Shown here: positions 1-8,098 of the stretch, in pieces
How the letters are laid out: each line of letters opens with the position of its first letter
Numbering within the stretch: the stretch's first letter is position 1
NCBI GenBank assembly: GCA_937944165.1
Contig: CALDZF010000092.1
Location: forward strand, 1 to 34,871
Source of the DNA: an uncultured Rhizobiaceae group bacterium
GTDB taxonomy: Bacteria; Pseudomonadota; Alphaproteobacteria; Rhizobiales; Rhizobiaceae
Length of the DNA stretch: 34,871 bases
Reading direction: 5' to 3'
Notes under the pieces: model-generated
Told to the model about the DNA's origin: nothing
Seen by the model: the letters and a program-made list of their open reading frames with translations, nothing else
Database searches by the model: none
Position numbers and translations under genes: made by a program

Positions 1-1296
1 AAATTCTTTGCGAAACTCTGCTACTTCTTTGGCTAATGCTTCAGGATTACTGGTTGTTAATCCGCGTGCGATAAGTTCAGCTAGTTTTGGTGTATCTTCA
101 ACTTCTACACCCCAACGAGCAAGCTCAGGTGTGCCTATTCGCAATCCATTCATATCACCCTCCACAGCCTCAATCGGCAAACCGATACCACAAGCCAGAA
201 AACCTGATTTTCGCAACGTCTTAGACGCAACTTGTCCACCACCATATGAGGTCGCTTCAATGGCAAATTGGTGTGAAGACGTAAAACCCTTGTCTTTACC
301 AAACACAGGGACACCCAAATTACTCAACGCATTTGCCAGACTTTTGGAAACATCAATCATTGTCTTTGCATAAGCTTCGCCATGGGTTTTCCAATCCAGC
401 ATGGTAATCGCAAGGGCTGCTGACTTTGCCGCATCAAAATTTGCAGTCATTCCAGGGAATGCAATTTCATCAAGGCGTTTTGCCAGATTGCTTTCATTAG
501 TAACTATTAAACCACCCGCAGGGCCAGCCAAGCTTTTATAGGTGCTCATGGTCATAATATGAGCGCCCTCTTGCAATGGGTTAGGCCAGGCCTTTCCCGC
601 AATAATTCCGCATTGATGCGCTGCATCGAATAGCACTTTTGCACCAACCTCATCAGCGATTTCCCTAATTTCGCGTACAGGATGGGGCAACAAATTTAAG
701 CTACCGCCGATTGTAATTAGCTTTGGTTTAATTTCTTGGGCTTGTTTGTGCAACGCTTCAACATCGACTGTAAATCCATCGGCATTTACGGGCGCTTCAT
801 GAATTTGCAAACCATATAGCCCCGCACACCCACCATCATGATGGGTTACATGCCCACCTATCGAAGCGGGTGGTGCGATAATCGCATCACCCGGATTGCA
901 GATCGCCATAAAGGCATAAAGATTGGAAAGCGCGCCAGAAGCAACACGAATTTCGGCATATTTGGCTTGAAAAATATCTGCGCAAAGTTCTGCACAAATA
1001 ACCTCAATCTCTTCAATAGCCTCTAAGCCCATTTCGTATTTATCACCAGGGTATCCAAGTGAAGGACGAGAACCAAGTCCAGCGGCTAAAGCAGCTTCAG
1101 CCCTTGGGTTCATCGCATTGGTTGCCGGATTAAGATTAAAACAATCGCGTTCGTGAATTTCGCGGTTTTGCTCAATGAGTTTTTCCAGACGCAACCCAAT
1201 TGCACTTGCATCAGAATTTGCCGTGGCAACTGCTATTTCCTGAATATAATTCTCACAGACCCCTGGCACCCAGTTTCGTTTTTCCAAAGCAGTCAT
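1..1296 (-). CDS. Serine hydroxymethyltransferase-like PLP enzyme (3' end cut by window edge)
   Basis: Reading the minus strand from ATG 1296 gives 432 codons without a stop up to base 1, so only the last few residues are missing. A GGAG Shine-Dalgarno lies 6 bases before the ATG. The fold-type I SHMT pattern is clear: GYPGDKYE near residue 81, GGHVTH near 148, DAAH (Asp224, His227) and the PLP-lysine motif STYKSLAGPAGG (Lys254), then a late GLRIGTPE with the carboxylate-binding Arg. Canonical SHMT cleaves serine to glycine and methylene-tetrahydrofolate. Here the IASEN-type motif reads NPATN, so the folate-cycle Glu (E. coli Glu57) is Thr59, and the His before the PLP lysine is Tyr253. It is therefore probably a diverged paralogue acting on another beta-hydroxy amino acid, not the housekeeping glyA. 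The substrate is unknown. Confidence 0.8.
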   Translation of the reverse strand, partial: MTALEKRNWVPGVCENYIQEIAVATANSDASAIGLRLEKLIEQNREIHERDCFNLNPATNAMNPRAEAALAAGLGSRPSLGYPGDKYEMGLEAIEEIEVICAELCADIFQAKYAEIRVASGALSNLYAFMAICNPGDAIIAPPASIGGHVTHHDGGCAGLYGLQIHEAPVNADGFTVDVEALHKQAQEIKPKLITIGGSLNLLPHPVREIREIADEVGAKVLFDAAHQCGIIAGKAWPNPLQEGAHIMTMSTYKSLAGPAGGLIVTNESNLAKRLDEIAFPGMTANFDAAKSAALAITMLDWKTHGEAYAKTMIDVSKSLANALSNLGVPVFGKDKGFTSSHQFAIEATSYGGGQVASKTLRKSGFLACGIGLPIEAVEGDMNGLRIGTPELARWGVEVEDTPKLAELIARGLTTSNPEALAKEVAEFRKEF

Positions 1297-1390
1297 CACA
1301 TTCTCCGCATCGTCAATTCCGAAGAACATTCGTATCTGTTTTTTGGGAGATGTCTAGGCGCAGGACTTATTAACCTGGCTATAACAGGAC

Positions 1391-1720
1391 TTAATCAGCG
1401 CTTGGTAATCTACGCATGGTAAATTCGATGATGTCATTGTCTAGTACACGCCAGCTTTCCACTTCGCTCCAATATGCAGCTTTTGGGTATTTTTTCAAAA
1501 AGCTTTTGGCAAACATTCTCGCTTCTGCACGTGGCATAACATGGGTTTCGCGTTTCCAGCTACTAAGCGAAGTACCACGTTTGCCCAATATATTCTTGCG
1601 CATCTCTTTGCGCCGTTCTGCCCAGCTTTTATTGGCCTCGCGCGTTCGTTCAACTGCGCTTGACGCTCTACTCGCATCAGTTACAGAATATCTGGCTTTT
1701 TTACAATCAATATCAGCCAT
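1391..1720 (-). CDS. Small conserved-looking hypothetical protein, 109 aa
   Basis: A charged, soluble 109-residue protein with no signal peptide or membrane segment and no domain I recognise. The N-terminal half is rich in Arg/Lys/Glu (an amphipathic helix around residues 20-45) and the C-terminal half has several Trp and Tyr residues (KYPKAAYWSEVESW, residues about 78-91). AGAGG lies 8 bases before ATG 1720. An opposite-strand ORF (1416-1742) covers the same bases, but the minus frame has the better SD and ordinary codon use, so I prefer it. It lies 94 bases upstream of the SHMT-like gene on the same strand and may be co-transcribed. It is divergent from hemF. Function unknown. Confidence 0.6.
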   Translation of the reverse strand: MADIDCKKARYSVTDASRASSAVERTREANKSWAERRKEMRKNILGKRGTSLSSWKRETHVMPRAEARMFAKSFLKKYPKAAYWSEVESWRVLDNDIIEFTMRRLPSAD

Positions 1721-1759
1721 GGTTTCGGCCTCTAATTATTAATGTAAAGTTAATTTGGG

Positions 1760-1778
1760 GACTCATTTGAAATGAGTC
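1760..1778. promoter_or_regulatory. 19-bp perfect palindrome between divergent genes
   Basis: GACTCATTT - G - AAATGAGTC is an exact inverted repeat with one central base. It lies in the 140-bp gap between the divergent small gene (start 1720) and hemF (start 1861), which is where a dimeric repressor or activator would bind. It does not fit the FNR/FixK consensus (TTGAT-N4-ATCAA). No T-run follows, so a terminator is unlikely. The regulator is unknown. Confidence 0.5.
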
Positions 1779-1860
1779 AAGTTTTGTGAAACCAACCTGT
1801 TGCAAATCAACTGAAAATATGGACAAGTCTAACAACAAATTCTCGTAAAGGTTTTTACTC

Positions 1861-2778
1861 TTGGAAACTAAACACACACCGCCGCCTCCAGGCCTACCAG
1901 ATAATCTGGACGCTAAAAAACAACTGGCTGAACAGTGGTTTCAAAAATTACGTGACGATATTTGTTCAAGCCTTGAACAATTGGAAGACAGCCTGGAAGG
2001 CACTTATTCTGACCAAGAACCAGGCCGTTTCATGCAAAAGGACTGGCAGCGTGAGGAAGGTCATGGCGGTGGCGGAACCATGTCAATGATGTATGGCCGT
2101 GTCTTTGAAAAAGTTGGGGTTCATACATCAACGGTACATGGTATTTTGTCTGAAGATTTTAAAAAGCAAATTCCTGGAGCCGATGAAAATCCTGAATTTT
2201 GGGCGTCTGGTATTTCATTAATTGCCCATCCCCACAATCCCAATGTGCCAGCCGTTCATATGAATACACGCATGGTTGTTACAACCAGCCAATGGTTTGG
2301 TGGCGGTGCTGATTTAACACCTGTACTTAATGCCCGCCGCACTCAAGAAGATGAAGATACGCGTATTTTTCACCGTGGTATGAAATTCGCCTGCGAACGG
2401 CATGCGGTTGCCAATTATGACGAATATAAAAAATGGTGTGATGAATATTTTTACCTCAAGCACCGCGATGAGATGCGCGGTATTGGTGGTATTTTTTATG
2501 ATTATTTACATTCAGACGAAGAAAAAGGCGGATGGGATGCTGACTTCGCCTTTACCCAAGATGTCGGACGCGCCTTTAATGTTGTCTATCCAGCTTTGGT
2601 AATGAAAAACATGAACAACCCCTGGACACCAGAACAACGCGAAGAGCAACTTATACGTCGTGGAAGATATGTTGAATTTAACCTGCTTTACGATAGAGGT
2701 ACCATCTTTGGTTTAAAAACTGGCGGCAATGTAGAAACGATACTGTCTTCCATGCCACCAGAAGTAAAATGGCCATAA
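1861..2778 (+). CDS. hemF: Oxygen-dependent coproporphyrinogen III oxidase
   Basis: This cytosolic enzyme converts coproporphyrinogen III to protoporphyrinogen IX, using O2 to decarboxylate two propionates, in haem synthesis. The 305-residue length is normal. Family marks are [11 protein letters not shown] near residue 68, [15 protein letters not shown] near 120 with the conserved His residues, [10 protein letters not shown] near 145, and the C-terminal signature [17 protein letters not shown] near 274. The start is a TTG: no better in-frame ATG exists upstream, AAAGG lies 9 bases ahead, and the N-terminus ([19 protein letters not shown]) matches what I expect of rhizobial HemF. It is transcribed alone, divergent from the 109-aa gene across a region with a 19-bp palindrome. 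The identification is secure. Confidence 0.96.
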   Translation: METKHTPPPPGLPDNLDAKKQLAEQWFQKLRDDICSSLEQLEDSLEGTYSDQEPGRFMQKDWQREEGHGGGGTMSMMYGRVFEKVGVHTSTVHGILSEDFKKQIPGADENPEFWASGISLIAHPHNPNVPAVHMNTRMVVTTSQWFGGGADLTPVLNARRTQEDEDTRIFHRGMKFACERHAVANYDEYKKWCDEYFYLKHRDEMRGIGGIFYDYLHSDEEKGGWDADFAFTQDVGRAFNVVYPALVMKNMNNPWTPEQREEQLIRRGRYVEFNLLYDRGTIFGLKTGGNVETILSSMPPEVKWP

Positions 2779-2779
2779 G

Positions 2780-2808
2780 AAAAACAAGTAATACTTTGTT
2801 TTTGAACG
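2780..2808 (+). terminator. AT-rich terminator-like hairpin after hemF
   Basis: AAAAACAA (2780-2787) can pair with TTGTTTTT (2796-2803) around an 8-base loop, directly after the hemF stop. The stem contains only one G-C pair, so the structure is weak. The remaining bases up to the next promoter are very AT-rich with no ORF. Confidence 0.35.
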
Positions 2809-2948
2809 TAATATCTTTGTAAAAATGGGCATTTATTACCTTAAGTAAAGTTTAAAAAACAACTTAAACTATAGTTAAAAACTACCCATAGGTAAGTTTA
2901 TAAATGTATAAAACACTGTTTATATTGCGTTTTTTTAACTAATTATAA

Positions 2949-2978
2949 ATTGACACCATATACTGATCAGGCAATATA
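2949..2978 (+). promoter_or_regulatory. Sigma-70-like promoter for the PagL-like gene
   Basis: A perfect -35 TTGACA (2949-2954) is followed after 18 bases by ATATAT (2973-2978), within an AATATATAG stretch that offers alternative -10 registers. The ATG is about 40 bases downstream. Assigned by eye only. Confidence 0.5.
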
Positions 2979-3019
2979 TAGTTTGAAAAAATATTCCCCC
3001 CAAAGCGATTCGGAAAATC

Positions 3020-3562
3020 ATGAAAATCCTAAAACTGCTCACTCTATCAGCTTCCATTTTATTGTATTCCGGCAATGTTAGTTTTTCAGCAGACGAAACT
3101 GTAATTTCTGATGAGGCATTGCAAGATAGATTTTCAGGCCCACGCGTTTACATAAGCCTTGGTGCTGACAATATACGCGAACGGCGAGGGTTTGATATTA
3201 GTACTTATGGAGCGATAGAAGTAGCTAGCGAAATCCTTAACGAAGATTATGGCCTGAGACTGCGTTTAGGGGCGGATGTATCTGAAGTTGGTGCCTGGGC
3301 AGGTGTTGGCATCTCAACCGAATATGTATTTGATGAAAAGCCTTTTTACATTGAAGGTAGCTTCATGGCAGGAGGATACACAGACTTTGGTGAACTCGAT
3401 TTGGGGCACGCATTGGAGTTTCGCAGTCAAGTAGCAATCGGTTACCATTTTGAAAATGATTTTGATGTTGCACTGACTTATGCACACAAATCAAATGCCA
3501 GTATTGGAGATTCCAATCCTGGCGCGGAAAGTTTTGCATTAAGAATTGGGCACGCCTTTTAA
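3020..3562 (+). CDS. PagL-like lipid A 3-O-deacylase / acyloxyacyl hydrolase
   Basis: A 180-residue protein with a Sec signal peptide (residues 1 to about 23, SFSA-DET) followed by alternating beta strands, as in an outer-membrane barrel. The C-terminus carries AHKSNASIGDSNPGAES. His156, Ser158 and Glu170 sit at the spacing (+2, +12) of the PagL catalytic triad (His126/Ser128/Glu140 in Pseudomonas aeruginosa), and the protein ends in Phe as barrel proteins usually do. PagL removes the 3-O acyl chain from lipid A, so this gene would remodel LPS at the cell surface. GGA lies a few bases before the ATG. Its stop overlaps the convergent cca stop by 4 bases. A plain OmpW-like barrel is the alternative, but the triad argues for the enzyme. 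Confidence 0.78.
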   Translation: MKILKLLTLSASILLYSGNVSFSADETVISDEALQDRFSGPRVYISLGADNIRERRGFDISTYGAIEVASEILNEDYGLRLRLGADVSEVGAWAGVGISTEYVFDEKPFYIEGSFMAGGYTDFGELDLGHALEFRSQVAIGYHFENDFDVALTYAHKSNASIGDSNPGAESFALRIGHAF

Positions 3563-4797
3563 GACAACGATAATAAGCCAACTTTATCAAGCTTAAACCC
3601 GCTTTCAATCCAGACTTCTTCCAGCTGTTTAAGCCGTTCTCCCATTTGGGGACTAGCTTGCATTCCAGCATCTATTAAGTCTTGTCCTCGAAGTGGAAAT
3701 TTTGGACGCTTCCAATTTTGCGTATATTGCACTAATTCAAGCATTTTATTGGCTGCAGGCACATCATCACGCCCTCGCAAATGCACAACTTCCAATTTCA
3801 TGGAATCAAGCAGACCTTGCCTATCGCCACGATATAAAAGCTTGTCTAATTCGCCGTTTGTAATTTCCGGTTTTGGTACAGGATTATCAGCCCATGCAAT
3901 CATACGTTCCATTTCCTTTTTTGAAAATGTCATACGTTTGCTCATGGTCTGCATGGTTTCAACATCAGGTCGCACCATGCCCATCAAGCGAAATAAATAA
4001 TCAGGTTCCCAAGCTTCTTGCTCCTGCTCCAAGCGCAAAAGCGCTGGAATGGCATCTGTTCCCCATTTATGGGTTTCAGGTATAACGCCTCCCAAAACGC
4101 CAGTGGTTCGCATCCATAAAATTGCACGACTTGGGTCCGGCGCTGAAAGCATTTTTTTCAATTCAGACCAAACCCTCTCAACGGAAAGGCCAGACATTAG
4201 CGTTCTCCCACTTGCACATGCCTTTAAGCCTTCTGCATCAGGACGCCCACCACCATACCAAGCAAAAAAACGAAAGAAACGTAAAATCCTCAAACTATCT
4301 TCCTTAATGCGTATTTCTGCATCACCAATAAAACGAACGGTCTGAGTTTCAATATCGCGATAGCCATTTACAAAATCAAAGACATTGCCTTCGCGGTCAC
4401 AATAAAGGCCGTTGATTGTTAAATCACGACGGTTTGCATCTTCTTGCCAGTCAGTTCCAAATTCAACCACTGCATGGCGGCCATCGGTCTCAATATCCTT
4501 ACGCAGTGTGGTTATTTCAAAAGGAATGCCATCTATGACGGCTGTTATCGTGCCATGTTGAATACCAGTAGGAACGGCTTTATGGCCTTTAGCTTGCAAA
4601 CGCTCCACCACTTCTTGCGGCAATAAGGTTGTGCAAAGATCAACATCACTTGTGGGCATCCCCATGAGTGCGTTACGCACTGCCCCTCCTGCAACGCGAG
4701 CTTCTCCACCATTTTCACATAAAATATCAAACAACTCTTGAAGCTTTGCATCTTTCAACCAGTCATCCGTAATTTTCACGCTTGCTAATTCACTCAT
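3559..4797 (-). CDS. cca: CCA tRNA nucleotidyltransferase / poly(A) polymerase family
   Basis: A class II nucleotidyltransferase that adds or repairs the 3' CCA end of tRNAs. It shows the head-domain signature AGGAVRNALMG (residues 36-46) and the metal-binding pair DVDLCTT (Asp51, Asp53). NRRDLTINGLYCD and RIKEDSLRILRFFRF (template-reading region, Arg-rich) follow, then an all-helical C-terminal body. The 412-residue length is typical of the rhizobial form. The start ATG (4797) overlaps the stop of the upstream Nudix gene by 4 bases (ATGA), so translation is probably coupled. It is the last gene of the DUF1285-Nudix-cca operon. The poly(A) polymerase branch of the family cannot be excluded by eye, but it is less likely. 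Confidence 0.92.
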   Translation of the reverse strand: MSELASVKITDDWLKDAKLQELFDILCENGGEARVAGGAVRNALMGMPTSDVDLCTTLLPQEVVERLQAKGHKAVPTGIQHGTITAVIDGIPFEITTLRKDIETDGRHAVVEFGTDWQEDANRRDLTINGLYCDREGNVFDFVNGYRDIETQTVRFIGDAEIRIKEDSLRILRFFRFFAWYGGGRPDAEGLKACASGRTLMSGLSVERVWSELKKMLSAPDPSRAILWMRTTGVLGGVIPETHKWGTDAIPALLRLEQEQEAWEPDYLFRLMGMVRPDVETMQTMSKRMTFSKKEMERMIAWADNPVPKPEITNGELDKLLYRGDRQGLLDSMKLEVVHLRGRDDVPAANKMLELVQYTQNWKRPKFPLRGQDLIDAGMQASPQMGERLKQLEEVWIESGFKLDKVGLLSLS

Positions 4798-5414
4798 TTA
4801 AAAACCCTATCGTAAAGAACTCGAATCATCCCTGCCGTCACTCCCCAGATATAATGGGTCTTATAAGGCATTGCATAGAAATACCGTTCTGTTTCATTCC
4901 ACGTTTTACTAGTCTTCTTGTGATTGGCTTCATCCATCAAGAAAGCTAATGGCACTTCAAACATATAATCCACTTCATCTGGATTAATCTCAAAATCAGC
5001 CCCTTCACGTACAAAGCCGATAATGGGTGCAACCTTGTAGCCAGACCCTGTATGATAATCGGGTAATCGTCCGACAATTTCAACTTCATTAATATCCAGT
5101 CCGATTTCTTCCCATGCCTCACGAAGGGCAGCTGCCTCTGAAGAAGCATCATCAGCATCAATGCGCCCACCAGGAAAGGCAATCTGGCCTGAATGATTAT
5201 TAAGCGCTTCGGTTCGTTTTGTTAAAATGACATTGATTAAACCTTCACGTTCAATCAGGCCAATTAAAACCGCCGCTGGCTTAACAGCATTTGAAATAAT
5301 ACTCTCTTTCATTCCATCATTTAAATGGTAATCGCCATCAACTTCATCAGTTGTATAAACAAGCCTTGTAGAAATCAGCTCACGCACATTGTTTTTTGTA
5401 AATTCAAATTTCAC
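4794..5414 (-). CDS. CoA pyrophosphatase-type Nudix hydrolase (NudL-like)
   Basis: A 206-residue Nudix protein. It carries the CoA-pyrophosphatase signature LTKRTEALNNHSGQIAFPGG upstream of the Nudix helix, and ALREAWEEIGLD gives the metal-binding glutamates. Members cleave CoA to 3',5'-ADP and phosphopantetheine. The Nudix box departs from the GX5E spacing in the way usual for this subfamily (GGRIDADDASSEAAALRE). It lies 5 bases after the DUF1285 gene and overlaps cca by 4 bases, forming a tight three-gene operon. Substrate preference is inferred from the LLTxR...FPGG motif. Confidence 0.85.
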   Translation of the reverse strand: MKFEFTKNNVRELISTRLVYTTDEVDGDYHLNDGMKESIISNAVKPAAVLIGLIEREGLINVILTKRTEALNNHSGQIAFPGGRIDADDASSEAAALREAWEEIGLDINEVEIVGRLPDYHTGSGYKVAPIIGFVREGADFEINPDEVDYMFEVPLAFLMDEANHKKTSKTWNETERYFYAMPYKTHYIWGVTAGMIRVLYDRVFK

Positions 5415-5419
5415 GCGAA

Positions 5420-6034
5420 TTATGCACTCAACTTTGCAAGTTCATCTGCAGGCATAATCGGGAAAACCTCACCCTTACTTCGAACAGCAAACATCAACCG
5501 GCCATTTACCTCGATTTCTTCACCATAGGAAATTAATTCATACATTACAGGCCGCGCAAGCACCGCTTCCAAACGCCCACGCACCAAAACATAAGGTTTA
5601 ACACCATCATTTTCTGGTACAGTAACAAACCGCATGGGATTATCACAACCAACTTCAACCACATCATCCATATTGGTGCGCATTGTGATTATTTGCTCTC
5701 CATCTTCTTCGTGTGTATTCATTTCAACGGCAATAAAATGCGCATCTTCAACCGTAATACCAACCAGCTCTACAGGCGTTACAAGATAAGTCTTTCCATC
5801 TTCATCCTTTCGCAGAACAGTTGAGAAGAGCTGAACTAGCGCTTTGCGGCCAATTGGTGTTCCCATATAAAACCATGTACCATCCGCCTTGATTTCCATA
5901 GGAATATCACCACAAAAATCAGGATGCCATTGGTCAACAGGTGGCAAGCCTTTTTGTTTTTTACCGGCACGCGATATTAACGCTTCAAGGCCACTTAATC
6001 CCTTTGCAACCTGATTATCTTCGATTTCAGCCAT
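5420..6034 (-). CDS. DUF1285 family protein
   Basis: A 204-residue soluble protein that I recognise as DUF1285 from its opening (LPPVDQWHPDFCGDIPMEI, residues 31-49) and the following GTWFYMGTPIGR and VTPVELVGITVEDAHF blocks. The family has no settled biochemical role. It has no signal peptide or membrane segment. It is the first gene of the operon with the Nudix hydrolase (gap 5 bases) and cca. It is divergent from moxR across a 144-bp region in which I see no clear operator. Confidence 0.85.
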   Translation of the reverse strand: MAEIEDNQVAKGLSGLEALISRAGKKQKGLPPVDQWHPDFCGDIPMEIKADGTWFYMGTPIGRKALVQLFSTVLRKDEDGKTYLVTPVELVGITVEDAHFIAVEMNTHEEDGEQIITMRTNMDDVVEVGCDNPMRFVTVPENDGVKPYVLVRGRLEAVLARPVMYELISYGEEIEVNGRLMFAVRSKGEVFPIMPADELAKLSA

Positions 6035-6178
6035 AATAAAATCTTTCTAGTGCATTAAACACGCAAAATCACAATTTAGTTTATGTGAATCATTCCACTT
6101 GAAGTCACACAATCGACAACTACCATGCTATATGTAAGCTATATTTTCTATTTTAAAGCATAATGCGGAGTTTATTTT

Positions 6179-7189
6179 ATGAGCGCTATCGACAAAAATC
6201 TGTCAAAACAGCAGGAAAAAGAGGTCATCGCAATGGCTGAAAAGGCTGTTAGCGACATGAAGAAGATTCGTAAAAGTGTTGGAACCGTAATTTATGGTCA
6301 GGAATCAGTCGTTGATAATACACTGGTTACACTGCTTTCAGGTGGCCATGCGCTGCTGGTCGGTCTTCCTGGCCTTGCTAAAACCAAATTGGTTGAAACA
6401 CTTGGCATTGTTTTAGGCCTTGATGATAGCCGTATTCAATTTACACCAGACTTAATGCCTTCTGATATTCTGGGTTCTGAAATCTTGCACCAAGACGAAA
6501 AAGGCAAGCGTTCTTTTCAATTCATAAAAGGACCTGTATTTGCACAGCTTTTAATGGCGGATGAGATAAACCGTGCTTCACCCAGAACACAGGCTGCACT
6601 TTTGCAATCTATGCAAGAGTATCATGTGACAATCGCCGGCCAACGCTATGATCTTCCTTCTCCCTTCCACGTTTTGGCGACACAAAACCCATTGGAACAA
6701 GAAGGCACTTATCCACTACCAGAAGCCCAACTTGACCGCTTCTTGATGCAAGTTGACGTGCATTATCCAGACATGGAGGCTGAGCGGAGAATTATGTTTG
6801 AAACAACTGGTACAAGCGAAGCTGTTGCCAAAAAGGCAATTGACGCAAAACGCTTAAAAGAACTTCAAGAGCTTGTACGACGCATACCTGTGGGGCAAAG
6901 TGTAGTAGATGCAATTCTTGAACTGGTTCGTTCTGCACGCCCTGGAAGTGCGGCATCTGACGTTGCTGACTTTATATCTTGGGGGCCAGGCCCACGTGCC
7001 TCTCAAGCTTTAATGCTAACCGTACGTGCAAAAGCTTTATTGGATGGACGTTTAGCACCTTCTGTTGATGATGTTGTGGCATTGGCAGAGCCAGTGCTTC
7101 AACACAGAATGCAGCTTTCTTTTGCTGCACGTGCTGAAAGTATGACGGTTCGGGATGTTATTGACACGCTCAAAAAACGTATCGGGTAA
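6179..7189 (+). CDS. MoxR-family AAA+ ATPase
   Basis: A 336-residue AAA+ ATPase with Walker A GLPGLAKT (62-69), Walker B LLMADEIN (Asp128-Glu129), sensor 1 ATQNP and a sensor 2 region with RASQALML. MoxR ATPases are thought to act as chaperones for vWA-domain partners, and the partners here are encoded directly downstream (DUF58, BatA/DUF4159). The GGAG lies 8 bases before ATG 6179. It is the first gene of a four-gene operon, 9 bases before the DUF58 gene. The family is certain. The process served is not known in alphaproteobacteria, and an envelope role is inferred from the membrane partners. Confidence 0.93.
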   Translation: MSAIDKNLSKQQEKEVIAMAEKAVSDMKKIRKSVGTVIYGQESVVDNTLVTLLSGGHALLVGLPGLAKTKLVETLGIVLGLDDSRIQFTPDLMPSDILGSEILHQDEKGKRSFQFIKGPVFAQLLMADEINRASPRTQAALLQSMQEYHVTIAGQRYDLPSPFHVLATQNPLEQEGTYPLPEAQLDRFLMQVDVHYPDMEAERRIMFETTGTSEAVAKKAIDAKRLKELQELVRRIPVGQSVVDAILELVRSARPGSAASDVADFISWGPGPRASQALMLTVRAKALLDGRLAPSVDDVVALAEPVLQHRMQLSFAARAESMTVRDVIDTLKKRIG

Positions 7190-7198
7190 GACTGTAAT

Positions 7199-8098
7199 AT
7201 GGCACCTTTAGGCGCAATAGTTCAACGAGAAAGCGGGCGCGATACAATTGAACGCGCAAGAGCCAGAGCAAGCCTTATTCCAAGCCTGCTTGTAGAGGCA
7301 CAACGCGTTGCCAATACCGTATTTTCAGGATGGCACGGCAGACGCAAACGCGGTGTCGGTGAAAACTTCTGGCAATTTCGACCTTATACACCAGGCGAAA
7401 ACATGTCTCGTATTGATTGGCGACGCTCAGCGCGTGATGAAAGTCATATCTACGTTCAAGACAAAGAATGGCAAGCAACGCATACGGTATGGCTTTGGGT
7501 TGATGAAAGCCCATCCATGCTTTTTAAGTCTGATGCTGCTACAGTCGCCAAACAATCACGCGCCTTGGTGTTGGCTTTTGCCATGGCAGAGCTTTTGGCA
7601 AAAAGTGGAGAGCGTGTTGGATGGCTTGGTCTTACTCGCCCTATCCTTAGCCGCAATGCAGCAGAAAAACTTGCCGAAGCACTTATTCTTGGAAAGCCTC
7701 AAACAGAATTTCCAAAAGCACCGGATCTTGGACAACACAGTGACTTAATAATTATCAGTGATTTTCTTGACCCGGTAGAACAAGTTTCAGGCCAATTGGA
7801 AAGCCTGTTCAAGCGTGGCACCAGAGGCCACGTTGTTCAGATGGTTGACCCGGTAGAAGAGGTTTTTCCATATAAAGGCCGTGTTGAATTTAGCGATCCT
7901 GAAACAGGTGAAAAGTTTACCGCTGGCAATGCTGAAATGCTAAAAGCTCAATATGAAGCTGAAATTGCAGCGCGAAGTGAAGCCATACGCCAAACAACAA
8001 ACAAGCTTGGCTGGAGTTTCACACGTCACCATACTGATAGATTGGCGTCAGAAGCGCTTGTGCAACTGCATACGCATTTAGGGGAGCGCGCTTTATAA
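7199..8098 (+). CDS. DUF58 (vWA-like) domain protein
   Basis: A 299-residue protein with the DUF58 signature RPYTPGENMSRIDWRRSAR (61-79). It also has a vWA-like MIDAS start, DESPS at 102-106, which keeps the DxSxS metal-binding pattern. There is no signal peptide or membrane helix, so it is cytosolic or peripherally bound. DUF58 proteins are encoded with MoxR ATPases in many bacteria and are presumed to be their substrates or adaptors. The stop overlaps the start of the next gene by one base (TAATG), implying translational coupling. Confidence 0.9.
   Translation: MAPLGAIVQRESGRDTIERARARASLIPSLLVEAQRVANTVFSGWHGRRKRGVGENFWQFRPYTPGENMSRIDWRRSARDESHIYVQDKEWQATHTVWLWVDESPSMLFKSDAATVAKQSRALVLAFAMAELLAKSGERVGWLGLTRPILSRNAAEKLAEALILGKPQTEFPKAPDLGQHSDLIIISDFLDPVEQVSGQLESLFKRGTRGHVVQMVDPVEEVFPYKGRVEFSDPETGEKFTAGNAEMLKAQYEAEIAARSEAIRQTTNKLGWSFTRHHTDRLASEALVQLHTHLGERAL

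Noticed and set aside
8-373. Plus-strand ORF of 121 aa at the left edge
   Set aside because: Shadow of the minus-strand SHMT-like gene, whose motifs are unmistakable.
1416-1742. Plus-strand ORF of 108 aa opposite the 109-aa gene
   Set aside because: No SD, and a leucine/serine-rich composition typical of antisense frames; the minus frame has an SD and normal codon use.
1760-1778. Palindrome as an FNR/FixK site for hemF
   Set aside because: It lacks TTGAT-N4-ATCAA.
2809-2948. AT-rich gap before the pagL-like gene as a replication or attachment site
   Set aside because: Only short A/T palindromes, with no DnaA-box array, integrase or direct repeats.
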